Shown here: positions 1 through 10,204 of the stretch, one piece after another | How the letters are laid out: every line of letters begins with the position of its first letter | Numbering within the stretch: the first letter of the stretch is position 1 | NCBI RefSeq assembly: GCF_015627125.1 | Contig: NZ_VTDO01000001.1 | Span: 558,001-622,000 of the forward strand | Reading direction: 5' to 3' | Length of the DNA: 64,000 nucleotides | DNA from: Acinetobacter rathckeae | Lineage (GTDB): Bacteria > Pseudomonadota > Gammaproteobacteria > Pseudomonadales > Moraxellaceae | Notes under the pieces: model-generated | Told to the model about the DNA's origin: nothing | The model's database searches: none | The model's input: only the letters and a program-made list of their open reading frames with translations | Position numbers and translations under genes: made by a program

Positions 1-47
1 TAGTTTTTCCCTGTTATAGCACGTGTTTACATCATGATTTATTTTAA

Positions 48-95
48 ATAAAGCAAAATGCAAGCCAACTTCTTTTGCTTTATGGTGCATTTTTT
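48..95 (+). terminator. Possible terminator of a gene upstream of the window
   Basis: Perfect 11-base inverted repeat (ATAAAGCAAAA at 48-58, TTTTGCTTTAT at 73-83, 14-base loop), followed after six bases by a run of T at 90-95. The T-run is not directly against the stem, so this is a weak intrinsic terminator, probably for a gene left of the window. The rest of 1-306 holds no gene I can support. TACAAT at 272-277 could be a -10 element for rimO, but no good -35 accompanies it. Confidence 0.35.
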
Positions 96-306
96 GAGTT
101 TATAGATCTAGTTTGGGTTGTTTATGTGGTGATCTGTTATTTTTAATATAGGGTAAGTTTGTGATTTTGCACAGTCATGGTGCATTATTTTTTGTGATAA
201 ATCTGTGGTTTTGTTTTAGTGCAATTTACAATCTGCGTGTTTTAAATCTATGCTTATGCATTGAAAAGTCATACAATACCAGCATTCTAGTAGAGTGCTG
301 AGTTCC

Positions 307-1653
307 ATGAAGTCCCCCAAAGTCGGTTTTGTTTCTTTAGGTTGTCCTAAGGCATTGGTTGATTCTGAGCGTATTTTAACCCAATTACGTATCGAAGGTT
401 ATCAAGTTGCGCCAGATTATAATGGTGCTGATTTAGTTGTTGTGAATACCTGTGGTTTTATTGAGTCTGCTATGCAAGAGTCTTTAGATGCCATTGGTGA
501 AGCAATTAATGAAAATGGTCGTGTGATTGTGACAGGATGTTTGGGTAAAGATGAAGATAAAATTCGTCAAATGCACCCTAATGTTCTAAAAGTCACAGGT
601 GCAGCAGCTTACCAAGACGTGATGGAAGCAGTACATCAATATGTGCCTGCACCCCCTAAAAAGCATGATCCATTTATTGATCTTGTGCCAGAGCAAGGTG
701 TGCGTTTAACACCGAAACACTATGCGTATTTAAAAATTTCTGAAGGATGTAACCATCGCTGCACATTTTGTATTATTCCAAGCATGCGTGGTGATTTAGT
801 TTCTCGTCCGGTCAGCTCGGTACTTGATGAAGCTGCTGCATTAAAACGTGCAGGTGTGAAAGAAGTCTTGGTGATTTCTCAAGATACCTCTGCTTATGGT
901 TTAGATACCAAATACAAACTTGAGTTTTGGAATGGTCAACCTGTCAAAACTAAGTTTTACGATATGTGTGAAGCATTGGGTCAGTTAGGTATTTGGGTGC
1001 GTTTACATTATGTTTACCCATACCCACATGTAGATGCTGTGATTGACCTTATGGCTCAAGGGAAGATTTTACCGTATTTAGATATTCCTTTTCAGCATGC
1101 AAGTCCACGCATTTTAAAACTGATGAAGCGCCCTGCACATAGTGAAAATACACTAGAGCGTTTAAAAGTATGGCGTGAAAAATGCCCAGATTTAGTGATT
1201 CGTTCAACTTTTGTGGTGGGCTTTCCGGGTGAAACAGAGCAAGACTTTCAGCAGTTACTTGACTGGTTGGAAGAAGCACAGCTTGACCGTGTAGGATGCT
1301 TTACCTATTCACCTGTTGAGGGTGCAACTGCAAACGACTTGCCAGATCATGTGCCTGAAGATATCAAACAAGCACGTTATGAGCGTTTTATGGAAGTACA
1401 GCAAAGAATCTCAGCAGCTAAATTACAAAAACGTATTGGTCAAACCATGACTGTGCTTGTAGACAGCTTAGAAGACGAATTTCCTGTGGCTGTGGCACGC
1501 TCTTACGCAGATGCCCCAGAAATTGATGGCAATGTTTTTGTTGAAGATATAGATAAATCAGCGATTCAGGCAGGCGATGTTCTGGTCGTTGAAATTACAG
1601 ATGCAGATGAGTATGACTTATTTGCCAAACTGATTGATGTAAAAAAAGCTTAA
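307..1653 (+). CDS. rimO: Ribosomal protein S12 methylthiotransferase RimO
   Basis: RimO is a radical-SAM enzyme that adds a methylthio group to the conserved aspartate of ribosomal protein S12. The protein has the N-terminal MTTase domain starting [17 protein letters not shown] with its cluster cysteines, then the radical-SAM motif CNHRCTFC (cysteines about 148, 152 and 155), and a C-terminal TRAM-type RNA-binding region. About 448 residues is the usual family length. I chose the ATG at 307 (MKSPKVGF) because it aligns with the family N-terminus; an in-frame GTG at 295 would add MLSS and neither has a strong ribosome binding site. It lies 30 bases before pyrH but is not functionally tied to the envelope cluster. 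Identification is secure by sequence family; only the start is uncertain. Confidence 0.95.
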   Translation: MKSPKVGFVSLGCPKALVDSERILTQLRIEGYQVAPDYNGADLVVVNTCGFIESAMQESLDAIGEAINENGRVIVTGCLGKDEDKIRQMHPNVLKVTGAAAYQDVMEAVHQYVPAPPKKHDPFIDLVPEQGVRLTPKHYAYLKISEGCNHRCTFCIIPSMRGDLVSRPVSSVLDEAAALKRAGVKEVLVISQDTSAYGLDTKYKLEFWNGQPVKTKFYDMCEALGQLGIWVRLHYVYPYPHVDAVIDLMAQGKILPYLDIPFQHASPRILKLMKRPAHSENTLERLKVWREKCPDLVIRSTFVVGFPGETEQDFQQLLDWLEEAQLDRVGCFTYSPVEGATANDLPDHVPEDIKQARYERFMEVQQRISAAKLQKRIGQTMTVLVDSLEDEFPVAVARSYADAPEIDGNVFVEDIDKSAIQAGDVLVVEITDADEYDLFAKLIDVKKA

Positions 1654-1683
1654 ACCGACAACATATTGATTGAGAGAAAAATT

Positions 1684-2412
1684 ATGGCAGATCCAAATAG
1701 CCCTCGTTATTCAAGAATTCTACTTAAGTTATCAGGTGAAGCATTATCTGGTAATCGTGATATGGGTATTGATGCACAAGTACTTGACCAAATGTCATTG
1801 TCTATTGCACATTTAGTTGGTTTGGGTGTTCAAGTCGGTATTGTTGTTGGTGGTGGTAATTTATACCGCGGTAGCCAGTTGCAAAAAGATGGTTTGGTTG
1901 GCCGTGTGACGGGTGACCAAATGGGTATGTTAGCGACAGTTATGAATGGCTTAGCATTACGTGATGCCTTGGTCCGCCGTAATATCAAAACACGCTTAAT
2001 GTCTGCACTGTCTATTGGTACAGTTGTTGAGCCTTACTCAAGCCGTGATGCCATTCGCCATTTAAATGGTGGTGAAGTATGTGTGTTTGTTGCAGGTACA
2101 GGAAACCCATTCTTTACCACAGATACAGCAGCATGTTTACGTGGTATTGAAATTGAAGCGGATATGATTATTAAAGCCACTAAAGTTGATGGCGTATATA
2201 ATAAAGACCCAAGTAAATATGATGATGCCGTAAAATATGACCACTTGACCTTTGATCAAGTGTTAGATGGTAAGTTAGGTGTCATGGATTTAACCGCTAT
2301 TTGCTTGTGTCGTGACCACGATGCCAAGCTACATGTATTTGATATGAATAAATCAGGTGCGCTTTTATCTGTTGTTATGGGTGAAAAAGAAGGAACTCAC
2401 GTCACGAAGTGA
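1684..2412 (+). CDS. pyrH: UMP kinase PyrH
   Basis: UMP kinase phosphorylates UMP to UDP with ATP in pyrimidine nucleotide synthesis; the bacterial enzyme is a cytosolic hexamer of the amino acid kinase fold. The sequence shows the N-terminal [10 protein letters not shown] nucleotide-binding strand, the glycine-rich [10 protein letters not shown], the [15 protein letters not shown]-binding region and the [12 protein letters not shown] motif. The reading frame stays open upstream to a TTG at 1666, but the ATG at 1684 has a GAGAG Shine-Dalgarno seven bases upstream and gives the family-standard 242 residues ([10 protein letters not shown]). It heads the conserved pyrH-frr-uppS-cdsA-dxr-rseP-bamA order of gammaproteobacteria. 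Confidence 0.96.
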   Translation: MADPNSPRYSRILLKLSGEALSGNRDMGIDAQVLDQMSLSIAHLVGLGVQVGIVVGGGNLYRGSQLQKDGLVGRVTGDQMGMLATVMNGLALRDALVRRNIKTRLMSALSIGTVVEPYSSRDAIRHLNGGEVCVFVAGTGNPFFTTDTAACLRGIEIEADMIIKATKVDGVYNKDPSKYDDAVKYDHLTFDQVLDGKLGVMDLTAICLCRDHDAKLHVFDMNKSGALLSVVMGEKEGTHVTK

Positions 2413-2487
2413 TGTACGTGAGTGCGAAAGCTCTTTATACTAAGCCCAATTTTGGTTTCAACTCTTTTAATTATTTAGGAAGATCAT

Positions 2488-3042
2488 ATGATTAACGATC
2501 TCAAAAAAGACAGCGAACAGCGCATGCAAAAGTCAATCGAATCTTTAGAGCAAGGTTTTGCGAAGGTTCGTACAGGTCGTGCACACCCATCTATTTTAAA
2601 TGGTGTGATGGTGCCTTACTATGGTTCAGATGTACCATTAAACCAAGTGGCAAACGTGGGTGTTGAAGACTCAAGAACATTATTGGTACAACCATTTGAG
2701 CGTCAAATGGTGACTGTAATTGATAAAGCGATTCGTGAAAGTGATTTAGGTTTAAACCCAATTTCAGCAGACAGTATTCGTGTACCGTTACCTGCACTGA
2801 CTGAAGAAACACGTCGTGATATGCAAAAAGTTGCACGTAGCGAAGCAGAAAATGCAAAAATCGCGATTCGTAATATTCGCCGTGATGTATTGGGTGATAT
2901 TAAGTCGCTTCTAAAAGACAAAGAAATTTCAGAAGATGATGATCGTCGTGCAGGTGATGATATTCAAAAAATTACTGATAAGTACGTTGCCGAGGTAGAT
3001 AAGCGTCTTGCCGCAAAAGAAGCTGAACTACTGAAGGTTTAA
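2488..3042 (+). CDS. frr: Ribosome recycling factor
   Basis: RRF, together with EF-G, splits the post-termination 70S ribosome so that subunits can be reused. The 184-residue product matches the usual length of about 185 and has the typical start ([19 protein letters not shown]), the conserved [11 protein letters not shown] helix, the beta-domain [16 protein letters not shown] and the C-terminal helix of the three-helix bundle ending in [13 protein letters not shown] clear AGGAAG ribosome binding site precedes the ATG. The 75-base gap after pyrH has no terminator, so co-transcription is likely; uppS follows after six bases. Confidence 0.97.
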   Translation: MINDLKKDSEQRMQKSIESLEQGFAKVRTGRAHPSILNGVMVPYYGSDVPLNQVANVGVEDSRTLLVQPFERQMVTVIDKAIRESDLGLNPISADSIRVPLPALTEETRRDMQKVARSEAENAKIAIRNIRRDVLGDIKSLLKDKEISEDDDRRAGDDIQKITDKYVAEVDKRLAAKEAELLKV

Positions 3043-3048
3043 TAGACT

Positions 3049-3798
3049 ATGACGATCGTTGAAGATATTTCTCCTCCTCAACATGTTGCCATCATTATGG
3101 ATGGCAACAATCGTTTTGCTAAAAAAAGAGATTTACCTAAAGGTGAAGGGCATCGGCAGGGCAAGTTGGTTTTAGATCCTGTGGTTGAATATTGCCGAAA
3201 AGTAGGTGTGAGAGCACTTACGGTATTCGCTTTTTCTAGTGAAAATTGGAATCGTCCTCAAGCTGAAGTTGATTTGCTCATGTGGCTTTTAGAACAGGCC
3301 ATTTTAGAGCAAATTCCACGCATGATTGAATCTGAAATTGCCTTACGCTTTATTGGTGATCAAACACGGTTGCCAGCACACCTAAAGACACTCATTGCCG
3401 ATACAGAGCAAAAAACAGCACATTTTAATAAAATGACACTGACCATTGCGGTGGGTTATGGTGGACAATGGGATATTGCAAACAGCGCACGTCAAATTGC
3501 TCAAGATGCAATAGATGGTAAAATTTCGGTTACAGATATTAATGCTGACTTATTTAGCAATTATGTCTGCTTAGGGGATTTACCACCTGTAGACTTGTTA
3601 ATTCGAACAGGTGGCGACTATCGCATATCTAACTTCTTGTTATGGCAAATGGCATACGCTGAGCTCTATTTTAGTAAAGTGTTATGGCCAGAGTTTTCTA
3701 TACAAGAGCTTCAAAATGCGTTTAAGGTATTTGCAGAGCGTGAACGCCGTTTTGGTAAAACCTCTGAGCAAATCCAACAAGATAAAATTGAGAATTAA
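3049..3798 (+). CDS. uppS: Undecaprenyl diphosphate synthase
   Basis: Cis-prenyltransferase that extends farnesyl diphosphate with isopentenyl diphosphate to the C55 lipid carrier used for peptidoglycan and O-glycans. Visible family signatures are HVAIIMDGN near the N-terminus (metal-binding Asp), FAFSSENWNRP, and the C-terminal LIRTGGDYRISNFLLWQ and ERRFGKT. Length (249) is normal. One difference from the common text is DGNNRFAKK where Escherichia coli has DGNGRWAKK; from memory Acinetobacter enzymes share this form, so it looks like a lineage trait rather than a defect. Tight spacing to frr (6 bases) and cdsA (3 bases) indicates one operon. Confidence 0.95.
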   Translation: MTIVEDISPPQHVAIIMDGNNRFAKKRDLPKGEGHRQGKLVLDPVVEYCRKVGVRALTVFAFSSENWNRPQAEVDLLMWLLEQAILEQIPRMIESEIALRFIGDQTRLPAHLKTLIADTEQKTAHFNKMTLTIAVGYGGQWDIANSARQIAQDAIDGKISVTDINADLFSNYVCLGDLPPVDLLIRTGGDYRISNFLLWQMAYAELYFSKVLWPEFSIQELQNAFKVFAERERRFGKTSEQIQQDKIEN

Positions 3799-3801
3799 TA
3801 C

Positions 3802-4632
3802 ATGTTTGAGCGGATAAAAACCGCATTGGTTTTAGTGGTCGTTGTTTTAAGTTGTATGTTTGCCACGCCGTCTCATTACCCAATGCTGATACTCATGGTG
3901 ATTGTTGCAACACTGGCAGGTGATGAGTGGTATAAACTTATGCCAAAAACGGATGGTACAGACGTTTCAGCTGTAGCATCAAAAGTGTATGCGGCCATTA
4001 TTTTAATCACATCTGTAGTGACTTTGTATTTTAGAGATTTAGCATTGCTACTGTGGTGCGGTGCGATTTTTGTTGCAGTATTCAGTATATATTGCATTAA
4101 AAATTATCCCCAATATGATGCTTGGTATAACAAGGGCCTGACAATTGTTGGCACAGTACTGATTACTGCAACAGTAACTGCCATATTTTCAGTATGGCTG
4201 ATTTCTGCTTGGTGGCTAATGTACTTATTTTTATTGGTATGGACAGCAGACAGTGGCGCATATTTTGTCGGACGTAAGCTCGGTAAAAGGCCAATGGTAC
4301 CTCATGTGAGTCCTAAAAAGACTATAGAAGGGCTGTGTGGTGGTTTACTAACGTCTTTAATCATCATTGTTGTAGTACAAAGTATTTATCTTGACCATCT
4401 AAACTTACGACAACATAGTGCATTTTTACTGCTGTCGTTGTTGACCGTATTGGCTTCGGTTTTAGGTGACTTAATCGAATCTATGCTCAAACGCCGTGCG
4501 GGTGTGAAAGATTCAGGCACATTGTTACCTGGCCATGGTGGCATATTAGATCGTATAGACTCTCTACTCACTGCTGCTCCTGTATTTGCAGCAGGTATTT
4601 ACTTACTAAAAATGATTGGTGTTGAACTATAA
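3802..4632 (+). CDS. cdsA: Phosphatidate cytidylyltransferase CdsA
   Basis: Integral membrane enzyme that makes CDP-diacylglycerol from CTP and phosphatidic acid, the branch point of phospholipid synthesis. The 276-residue protein has about seven or eight hydrophobic helices and ends with the CDP-diglyceride synthetase signature region (LGDLIESMLKRRAGVKDSG, then LPGHGGILDRIDSL) containing the metal-binding acidic residues. Its stop codon shares one base with the ATG of dxr (TAATG), indicating translational coupling. Family assignment is clear from the signature and the conserved neighbourhood. Confidence 0.95.
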   Translation: MFERIKTALVLVVVVLSCMFATPSHYPMLILMVIVATLAGDEWYKLMPKTDGTDVSAVASKVYAAIILITSVVTLYFRDLALLLWCGAIFVAVFSIYCIKNYPQYDAWYNKGLTIVGTVLITATVTAIFSVWLISAWWLMYLFLLVWTADSGAYFVGRKLGKRPMVPHVSPKKTIEGLCGGLLTSLIIIVVVQSIYLDHLNLRQHSAFLLLSLLTVLASVLGDLIESMLKRRAGVKDSGTLLPGHGGILDRIDSLLTAAPVFAAGIYLLKMIGVEL

Positions 4633-5828
4633 TGCGACAAAATGTATGTATTTTGGGTGCAACAGGTTCTATTGGTGACAGTACACTTAAAGTTTTGGCA
4701 CAGCATACAGAGCAGTATGCTGTATTTGCTGTAACGGGCTATCATCGTATAGATAAACTGATTGAAATCTGTTTAATACACCGACCAAGAGTTGTTGTTG
4801 TTCCCAAACAGCAACAACAAGAAATATGGCAGAAACTACAGCAACATCACCTAACTGAGATCGAAATACTGACCGATGAAGATGGTTTAGTTCATATTGC
4901 ATCGCATCCAGAAGTTGATGTTGTGATGGCTGCGATCGTAGGGGCGGCAGGCTTGTTGCCTACACTCGCTGCGGTCCGTGCAGGAAAACGTGTATTATTG
5001 GCGAATAAAGAAGCATTGGTGATGTCAGGTGACATTATGATGCAAGAAGCACAAAAAAATAATGCGCTATTATTGCCTGTAGACTCAGAACACAATGCCA
5101 TTTTTCAATGTTTACCTCATGATTATAATACAACACATACCAATACTCCTTTAAAACAGGGGGTTTCACAAATTCTATTGACTGCATCTGGCGGTCCATT
5201 TTTACACAGTTCTGCCTTAGATTTAGAACATGTTACCCCCGCACAAGCATGTAAGCATCCAAACTGGTCTATGGGGCGAAAGATTTCTGTAGACTCTGCA
5301 ACACTCATGAATAAAGGCTTAGAGCTGATAGAAGCTTGCCACTTATTTAATATTTGTGAGTCTAAAGTGACTGTAGTGGTACACCCACAAAGTATTATTC
5401 ATTCTATGGTGCAATATGTTGATGGTTCAACGCTTGCTCAAATGGGTAACCCTGATATGTGTACACCCATTGCCCATGCTTTAGCGTGGCCTAAGCGTAT
5501 ACAAACACCAGTGCCTGCACTTGATTTATTTGTAAATCATCATTTAGATTTTCAGCCACCTGATCATCAACGCTTTCCTGCATTACAGCTTGCAAGAGAG
5601 GCAATACAGGAAGGTGGTGTGATGCCAACAGTACTGAATGCATCTAATGAAATTGCTGTTGATGCATTCTTAAGTGAGAAAATAAAGTTTACAGATATCC
5701 CTAAAGTGATAGATTATGTACTCAACACGGTCAACAATGTTGCTGCAAATAGTTTAGACACAATTTTAGGCCATGATGAATTGGCTCGTCATACTGCAAA
5801 TACATATATTCAACGCAAGGGGCAGTAA
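4632..5828 (+). CDS. dxr: 1-deoxy-D-xylulose 5-phosphate reductoisomerase
   Basis: Dxr (IspC) converts DXP to 2-C-methyl-D-erythritol 4-phosphate with NADPH, the committed step of the MEP isoprenoid pathway that supplies UppS. The protein begins with the NADPH-binding motif ILGATGSIGDSTL, and shows LLANKEALVMSG, the PVDSEHNAIFQCL metal/substrate region, LTASGGPF, and the WSMGRKISVDSATLMNKGLE flexible loop. The 398-residue length is normal. The ATG overlaps the cdsA stop by one base, and rseP follows after five bases, so it sits within the operon. Confidence 0.97.
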   Translation: MRQNVCILGATGSIGDSTLKVLAQHTEQYAVFAVTGYHRIDKLIEICLIHRPRVVVVPKQQQQEIWQKLQQHHLTEIEILTDEDGLVHIASHPEVDVVMAAIVGAAGLLPTLAAVRAGKRVLLANKEALVMSGDIMMQEAQKNNALLLPVDSEHNAIFQCLPHDYNTTHTNTPLKQGVSQILLTASGGPFLHSSALDLEHVTPAQACKHPNWSMGRKISVDSATLMNKGLELIEACHLFNICESKVTVVVHPQSIIHSMVQYVDGSTLAQMGNPDMCTPIAHALAWPKRIQTPVPALDLFVNHHLDFQPPDHQRFPALQLAREAIQEGGVMPTVLNASNEIAVDAFLSEKIKFTDIPKVIDYVLNTVNNVAANSLDTILGHDELARHTANTYIQRKGQ

Positions 5829-5833
5829 ATAAA

Positions 5834-7189
5834 ATGAATATACTTTTTATGATTGTTGCTGCTGCCTTGCTACTTGGCCCATTGGTTGCAATTCATGAGT
5901 TTGGGCATTATTACACTGCACGTAAACTTGGTGTGAAGGTACTTGTGTATTCCATTGGCTTTGGACCGACGCTATTTAAATGGACTTCTAAAAAAACGGG
6001 TATTCAATATCAGTTGTCTGCACTGCCACTCGGTGGTTATGTAAAAATGTTAGATGAACGTGAAGGAAATGTGAAAGCTGAAGATTTACCTTATGCGTTT
6101 AATCGGCAGTCTGTTTGGAAGCGTATTGCGATTGTTGCAGCAGGGCCAATCATTAACTTGGTTTTAGCTGTTTTACTTTTTTGGGTATTATTTTTACCAA
6201 AACAAGAGCAACTGAATACCCGTGTAGGGAAAGTGATTTTAGATACACCAGCGGCTCAATCTGGTTTACAGGTGGGCGATAAAATTACTGCTGTAGATGG
6301 TCAAGCAGTGTCTACATGGGAAGCTGTTAATTTTGCATTGGTACGCCGTGTTGGTGAAACAGGTCATATACAAATCCAAGCTGAGCATCAGGGCCAACAA
6401 AAATTATTCGACCTCCCTGTAACACACTTTTTAAATGATCAAAAAAAATCTGTATTTGATAGCTTAGGTTTTCTACCTTACCGCCCTAAAATTGAGCCCA
6501 TTGTACAAAAACTAAGTGAGGATGGTGCTGCTATTCGTCAGGGCATGCTTGTGGGTGATCGGATTATTTCAATTGATGGCGTAACTACGCCAGATTGGTT
6601 TGATGTGGTTGATATTGTTAAAAAATCACCTGAGAAAATGCTAGAGATTACTGTACTTCGAAAAGATCAAAAGATTGACCTAAAAGTGATGCCACAGGGC
6701 CACCGTGATGATATGGGTAATGTTACAGGTGTGCTTGGTGTACAAAGTAACAGCAGTAAAATTGTTATTCCAGATGACTACAAGCAAACAATACAGTATT
6801 CTCCTATAGAAGCATTTGGTAAAGCCATTGATAAAACATATGATATTTCTGGCATGATGTTAAACTCAATGGTTAAAATGGTTCGGGGTTTAATTGGTTT
6901 AGATAATTTGTCAGGGCCAATTACAATTGCTAAAGTAGCAGGGCAAAGTGCTGAAATGGGTTGGCAAACATTTGTCTCGTTTATGGCTTTAATGAGCGTA
7001 AGTTTAGGTGTTTTAAACTTATTACCTATTCCTATGCTTGATGGTGGACATTTACTGTACTACTTTATTGAAGCAATTCGTGGTAAGCCTGTTTCAGAAC
7101 AAATACAGCTATTTGGCTTAAAAGTCGGTATGGTACTGCTTGGTAGCATGATGATCCTTGCTTTATTTAATGATTTTATGCGTTTATAA
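5834..7189 (+). CDS. rseP: Site-2 intramembrane zinc metalloprotease RseP
   Basis: RseP cleaves single-pass membrane proteins such as anti-sigma-E factor RseA within the inner membrane. The first transmembrane helix carries the zinc motif HEFGH (His21, Glu22, His25), two PDZ-like regions lie around residues 125-300 (QSGLQVGDKITAVDG and IRQGMLVGDRIISIDG), and the C-terminal helix carries the NLLPIPMLDGGH motif with Asp about 403 as third ligand. The 451-residue length matches the family. It stands between dxr and bamA, the standard location, fitting its role in envelope stress sensing of outer-membrane protein assembly. No rseA/rpoE locus is in the window. Confidence 0.96.
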   Translation: MNILFMIVAAALLLGPLVAIHEFGHYYTARKLGVKVLVYSIGFGPTLFKWTSKKTGIQYQLSALPLGGYVKMLDEREGNVKAEDLPYAFNRQSVWKRIAIVAAGPIINLVLAVLLFWVLFLPKQEQLNTRVGKVILDTPAAQSGLQVGDKITAVDGQAVSTWEAVNFALVRRVGETGHIQIQAEHQGQQKLFDLPVTHFLNDQKKSVFDSLGFLPYRPKIEPIVQKLSEDGAAIRQGMLVGDRIISIDGVTTPDWFDVVDIVKKSPEKMLEITVLRKDQKIDLKVMPQGHRDDMGNVTGVLGVQSNSSKIVIPDDYKQTIQYSPIEAFGKAIDKTYDISGMMLNSMVKMVRGLIGLDNLSGPITIAKVAGQSAEMGWQTFVSFMALMSVSLGVLNLLPIPMLDGGHLLYYFIEAIRGKPVSEQIQLFGLKVGMVLLGSMMILALFNDFMRL

Positions 7190-7235
7190 AAAACAAGGCT
7201 TACACACAATATTTAACTTAGTGGAAAAAATAGGC

Positions 7236-9677
7236 ATGCGTCACACACATCTTTTTATGCCTCTTGCGCTCGTTAGTGCAATGGCAGCAGTACAACAAGC
7301 TTATGCGGCTGATGACTTTATTGCACAAAATATAAAATTTGATGGCTTAGTTCGTTTAACACCAGCAAATGTATCGAGTATGTTGCCTATTAAAAGTGGT
7401 GATCGTGTTAATGATGCCATACTCAATAGTGCAATTCATACCTTATATGATACAGGGATGTTTGATGACATTAAGGCGTCTCAACAGCCTGATGGCACAT
7501 TACTTTTTAAAGTGTCTGAACGTCCCGTAATTGCAAAAGTAGAATTCAAAGGCAATAAGCTGATTCCTAAAGAAGCGTTGCAAGATGGTCTTAAAAAAAT
7601 GGGTATTGCTGAAGGAGAGGTGTTAAAGCCTGCCTTATTGCAAACTGTTGAAACTGAGCTTGAGCAGCAATACATTCAGCAAGGTCGTTATAATGCAACA
7701 GTTAAAGTTGAAACGACACCTAGACCAAATAACCGCGTAGATGTCACAGTAAACTTTGTAGAGGGTAAATCTGCAAAAGTGATTGAAGTCAATGTGGTTG
7801 GTAATAAAGTCTTTAGTGATGAAGATATTAAGCAAGCCTTTGCACTGAAAGAAGCACGTTGGTATTCGATACTTACACGTAATGATGCATTTGCGAAAGA
7901 AAAAATGGCGACAAGCCTAGATGCAATGCGCGCACTTTATCTAAATAATGGTTATGTGAACTTTGAAGTTAACTCATCTGATTTAAATATTAGTGAAGAT
8001 AAAAACAAAATCTTTATTAATCTTTCAGTAAGTGAAGGCCAGCAATTTAAAGTGGGTACGACAAAGTTCTTAGGTGATACGCTATATAAACCTGAAGAAC
8101 TAAAAACCCTACAAATTTATAAAGATGGGGAGGTGTATTCACAAGAAAAAATTGATGCAGTGAAGAACCTCTTACTCAGAAAATATGGAAATGCAGGTTA
8201 CTACTTTGCACAGGTGAATGCTGTACCTCAGATTGATAACGACAAAAAAATTGTTAATGTGGTTTACTTTATTAATCCAGGACAACAAGTCACGATTCGT
8301 CGTATTAACTTTATGGGTAATACAAAAACAGCAGATACTGTTTTACGTCGTGAAATGCGTCAAATGGAAGGTGCTTTAGCGAGTAACGAAAAAATTGATT
8401 TGTCAAAAATTCGTTTACAACGTACAGGATACTTCAAAACAGTCGATATGAAAGTGACACGTATTCCTAACGTGCCAGATCAAGTTGACCTAGATGTAAA
8501 TGTAGAAGAGCAGCACTCTGGTACAAGTACATTGGCGATTGGTTACTCACAAAGTGGTGGTGTAACCTACCAAGCAGGTATTAGTCAAACCAATTTCTTG
8601 GGTACAGGAAATAGTGTTGCTTTTGATTTTACTCGTTCATCGTACTCAACCAACTATAATTTATCGGTGACTGATCCTTACTTTACCATTGATGGTATTA
8701 GTGCGGGTTATAACGTGTATTATCGTGAAACCAAGCCGTATGAAGACTACCATGTCAGTGATTACTACTCAAAATCACTGGGTGCAAGTGCAAGTTTGTC
8801 ATATCCGATTGATGAAAACCAAAGTATTAGTGGGACTTTAGGTGTTGAAAACACTAAAATTACTACCGATATTTATGGCTCAGTGGCCTATGGTGGCTAT
8901 TTAATGAACCATGATGGTAAAGTTAAAAATAGTACAACGACAACTTCTGGCACGTACAATGAGTACCAAGGTAGTTATTTAAACTACTTAGCAAGTCTTG
9001 GTTGGTCATTTAATACATTAGACCGCCCTATGTTCCCAACATCTGGTCAGTTGCACTCAGTTAACTTAGAAGTTGCTTTGCCAGGTAGTGATTCGGCTTA
9101 TGAAAAGCTGACATATAGTGGTCAAGTCTTCTTCCCAATTGGTAAAGGCTTTGGCTTACGTGGTTATGGCAAAGTAGGTTATGGTCATGACTTACCGTTT
9201 TGGAAAAACTTCTATGCAGGTGGTTGGGGTTCAGTCCGTGGTTATGAAGATAATACACTAGGTCCAAGATACCCTGGTGAATACTACAGTGGTACACAGA
9301 CGACTGACTCAAATAAAGACCCAATTGGTGGTAATGCGTTGGTGCAGTTTGGTGGTGAAATTATCTTACCTGTACCATCTAAAGGTGATTGGGCAAGAAA
9401 TGTAAGACCTACCTTGTTTGTTGAAGGCGGGCAAACATTTGATACAGAATGTAAAAATGTCTCGGATTTTTATGACGGCACGACTAAAGTAAGTGGTAAG
9501 CAATATTGTAAAGATAATTACGGTTTTGACTTGGCGAACTTACGCTACAGTGCAGGTGTTGGCTTAACATGGAACACCATGATTGGACCACTTTCAATCA
9601 GTTATGCATATCCATTGAATAAAAAAGACGGCGATGAAACACAGTCTGTTCAATTCCAAATCGGTCGTACTTTCTAA
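7236..9677 (+). CDS. bamA: Outer membrane protein assembly factor BamA
   Basis: Central subunit of the BAM complex that folds beta-barrel proteins into the outer membrane. The 813-residue protein starts with a signal peptide (MRHTHLFMPLALV...AYA, cleavage before ADDF), then five POTRA repeats (roughly residues 25-420), and a 16-strand C-terminal barrel. The conserved barrel motif VRGYEDNTLGP corresponds to the VRGF/Y element of loop 6, and the chain ends in phenylalanine (QIGRTF), the usual barrel signal. The frame is open back into rseP from 7158, but the ATG at 7236 is the one that gives a proper signal peptide. skp follows after 35 bases. Confidence 0.96.
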   Translation: MRHTHLFMPLALVSAMAAVQQAYAADDFIAQNIKFDGLVRLTPANVSSMLPIKSGDRVNDAILNSAIHTLYDTGMFDDIKASQQPDGTLLFKVSERPVIAKVEFKGNKLIPKEALQDGLKKMGIAEGEVLKPALLQTVETELEQQYIQQGRYNATVKVETTPRPNNRVDVTVNFVEGKSAKVIEVNVVGNKVFSDEDIKQAFALKEARWYSILTRNDAFAKEKMATSLDAMRALYLNNGYVNFEVNSSDLNISEDKNKIFINLSVSEGQQFKVGTTKFLGDTLYKPEELKTLQIYKDGEVYSQEKIDAVKNLLLRKYGNAGYYFAQVNAVPQIDNDKKIVNVVYFINPGQQVTIRRINFMGNTKTADTVLRREMRQMEGALASNEKIDLSKIRLQRTGYFKTVDMKVTRIPNVPDQVDLDVNVEEQHSGTSTLAIGYSQSGGVTYQAGISQTNFLGTGNSVAFDFTRSSYSTNYNLSVTDPYFTIDGISAGYNVYYRETKPYEDYHVSDYYSKSLGASASLSYPIDENQSISGTLGVENTKITTDIYGSVAYGGYLMNHDGKVKNSTTTTSGTYNEYQGSYLNYLASLGWSFNTLDRPMFPTSGQLHSVNLEVALPGSDSAYEKLTYSGQVFFPIGKGFGLRGYGKVGYGHDLPFWKNFYAGGWGSVRGYEDNTLGPRYPGEYYSGTQTTDSNKDPIGGNALVQFGGEIILPVPSKGDWARNVRPTLFVEGGQTFDTECKNVSDFYDGTTKVSGKQYCKDNYGFDLANLRYSAGVGLTWNTMIGPLSISYAYPLNKKDGDETQSVQFQIGRTF

Positions 9678-9712
9678 GTACGGCTACAAATGAAATATTA
9701 AAAGGTTATCTC

Positions 9713-10201
9713 ATGAAAAAACTAGCAACAGTTGCATTAATTTTAGGTTCTACTATAGCAACAGTCTCTCATGCTGCAGGTTATGGCGTTGTAGATATGC
9801 AACGTATTGTAGAAAATAGCACATACCTAAAACAACAAAATGATGCACTACAACAGTCTGTAAAGCCAAGTGCGACACGGGCTGAGCAACTAAACCAAGA
9901 AATTCAAGCGCTACAAGAAAAAGCAGCAACGGCTAAGCCTGCTGAAGTACAGCAACTTAAAACACAATATGAAGCAAAAGTGAAAGAAATTAACGGTCTT
10001 GAGCAAAGTATTCAGCAACGTGTTCAAGCAGCATCACAAACAACAAGTCAAATTTTCACTGCACGTGTACAACAAGCGGCAGAACAATTACGTAAAGAAA
10101 ATAACTTAGATGTGATTTTGAATAAAAATGCTGCCCTTGCATATGACAATAATAGTGATTTAACTGATAAAATGCTCCAAAGAGTAAATACAGCTAAATA
10201 A
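9713..10201 (+). CDS. skp: Periplasmic OmpH/Skp family chaperone
   Basis: Skp is a trimeric periplasmic chaperone that holds unfolded outer-membrane proteins on the way to BamA. The 162-residue product has a signal peptide (MKKLATVALILGSTIATVSHA) followed by the OmpH start GYGVVDMQRIVENS and long coiled-coil arms rich in Gln, Glu and Ala (about residues 40-125). A good AAGG ribosome binding site precedes the ATG. Position between bamA and lpxD is the standard one. Mature Skp proteins are basic; this one looks less so, but the family call is firm. Confidence 0.93.
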   Translation: MKKLATVALILGSTIATVSHAAGYGVVDMQRIVENSTYLKQQNDALQQSVKPSATRAEQLNQEIQALQEKAATAKPAEVQQLKTQYEAKVKEINGLEQSIQQRVQAASQTTSQIFTARVQQAAEQLRKENNLDVILNKNAALAYDNNSDLTDKMLQRVNTAK

Positions 10202-10204
10202 TCT

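Noticed and set aside
7158..7235. Extended N-terminus of BamA starting inside rseP
   Set aside because: The extension precedes a normal signal peptide that begins at the ATG at 7236; an upstream start would bury it.
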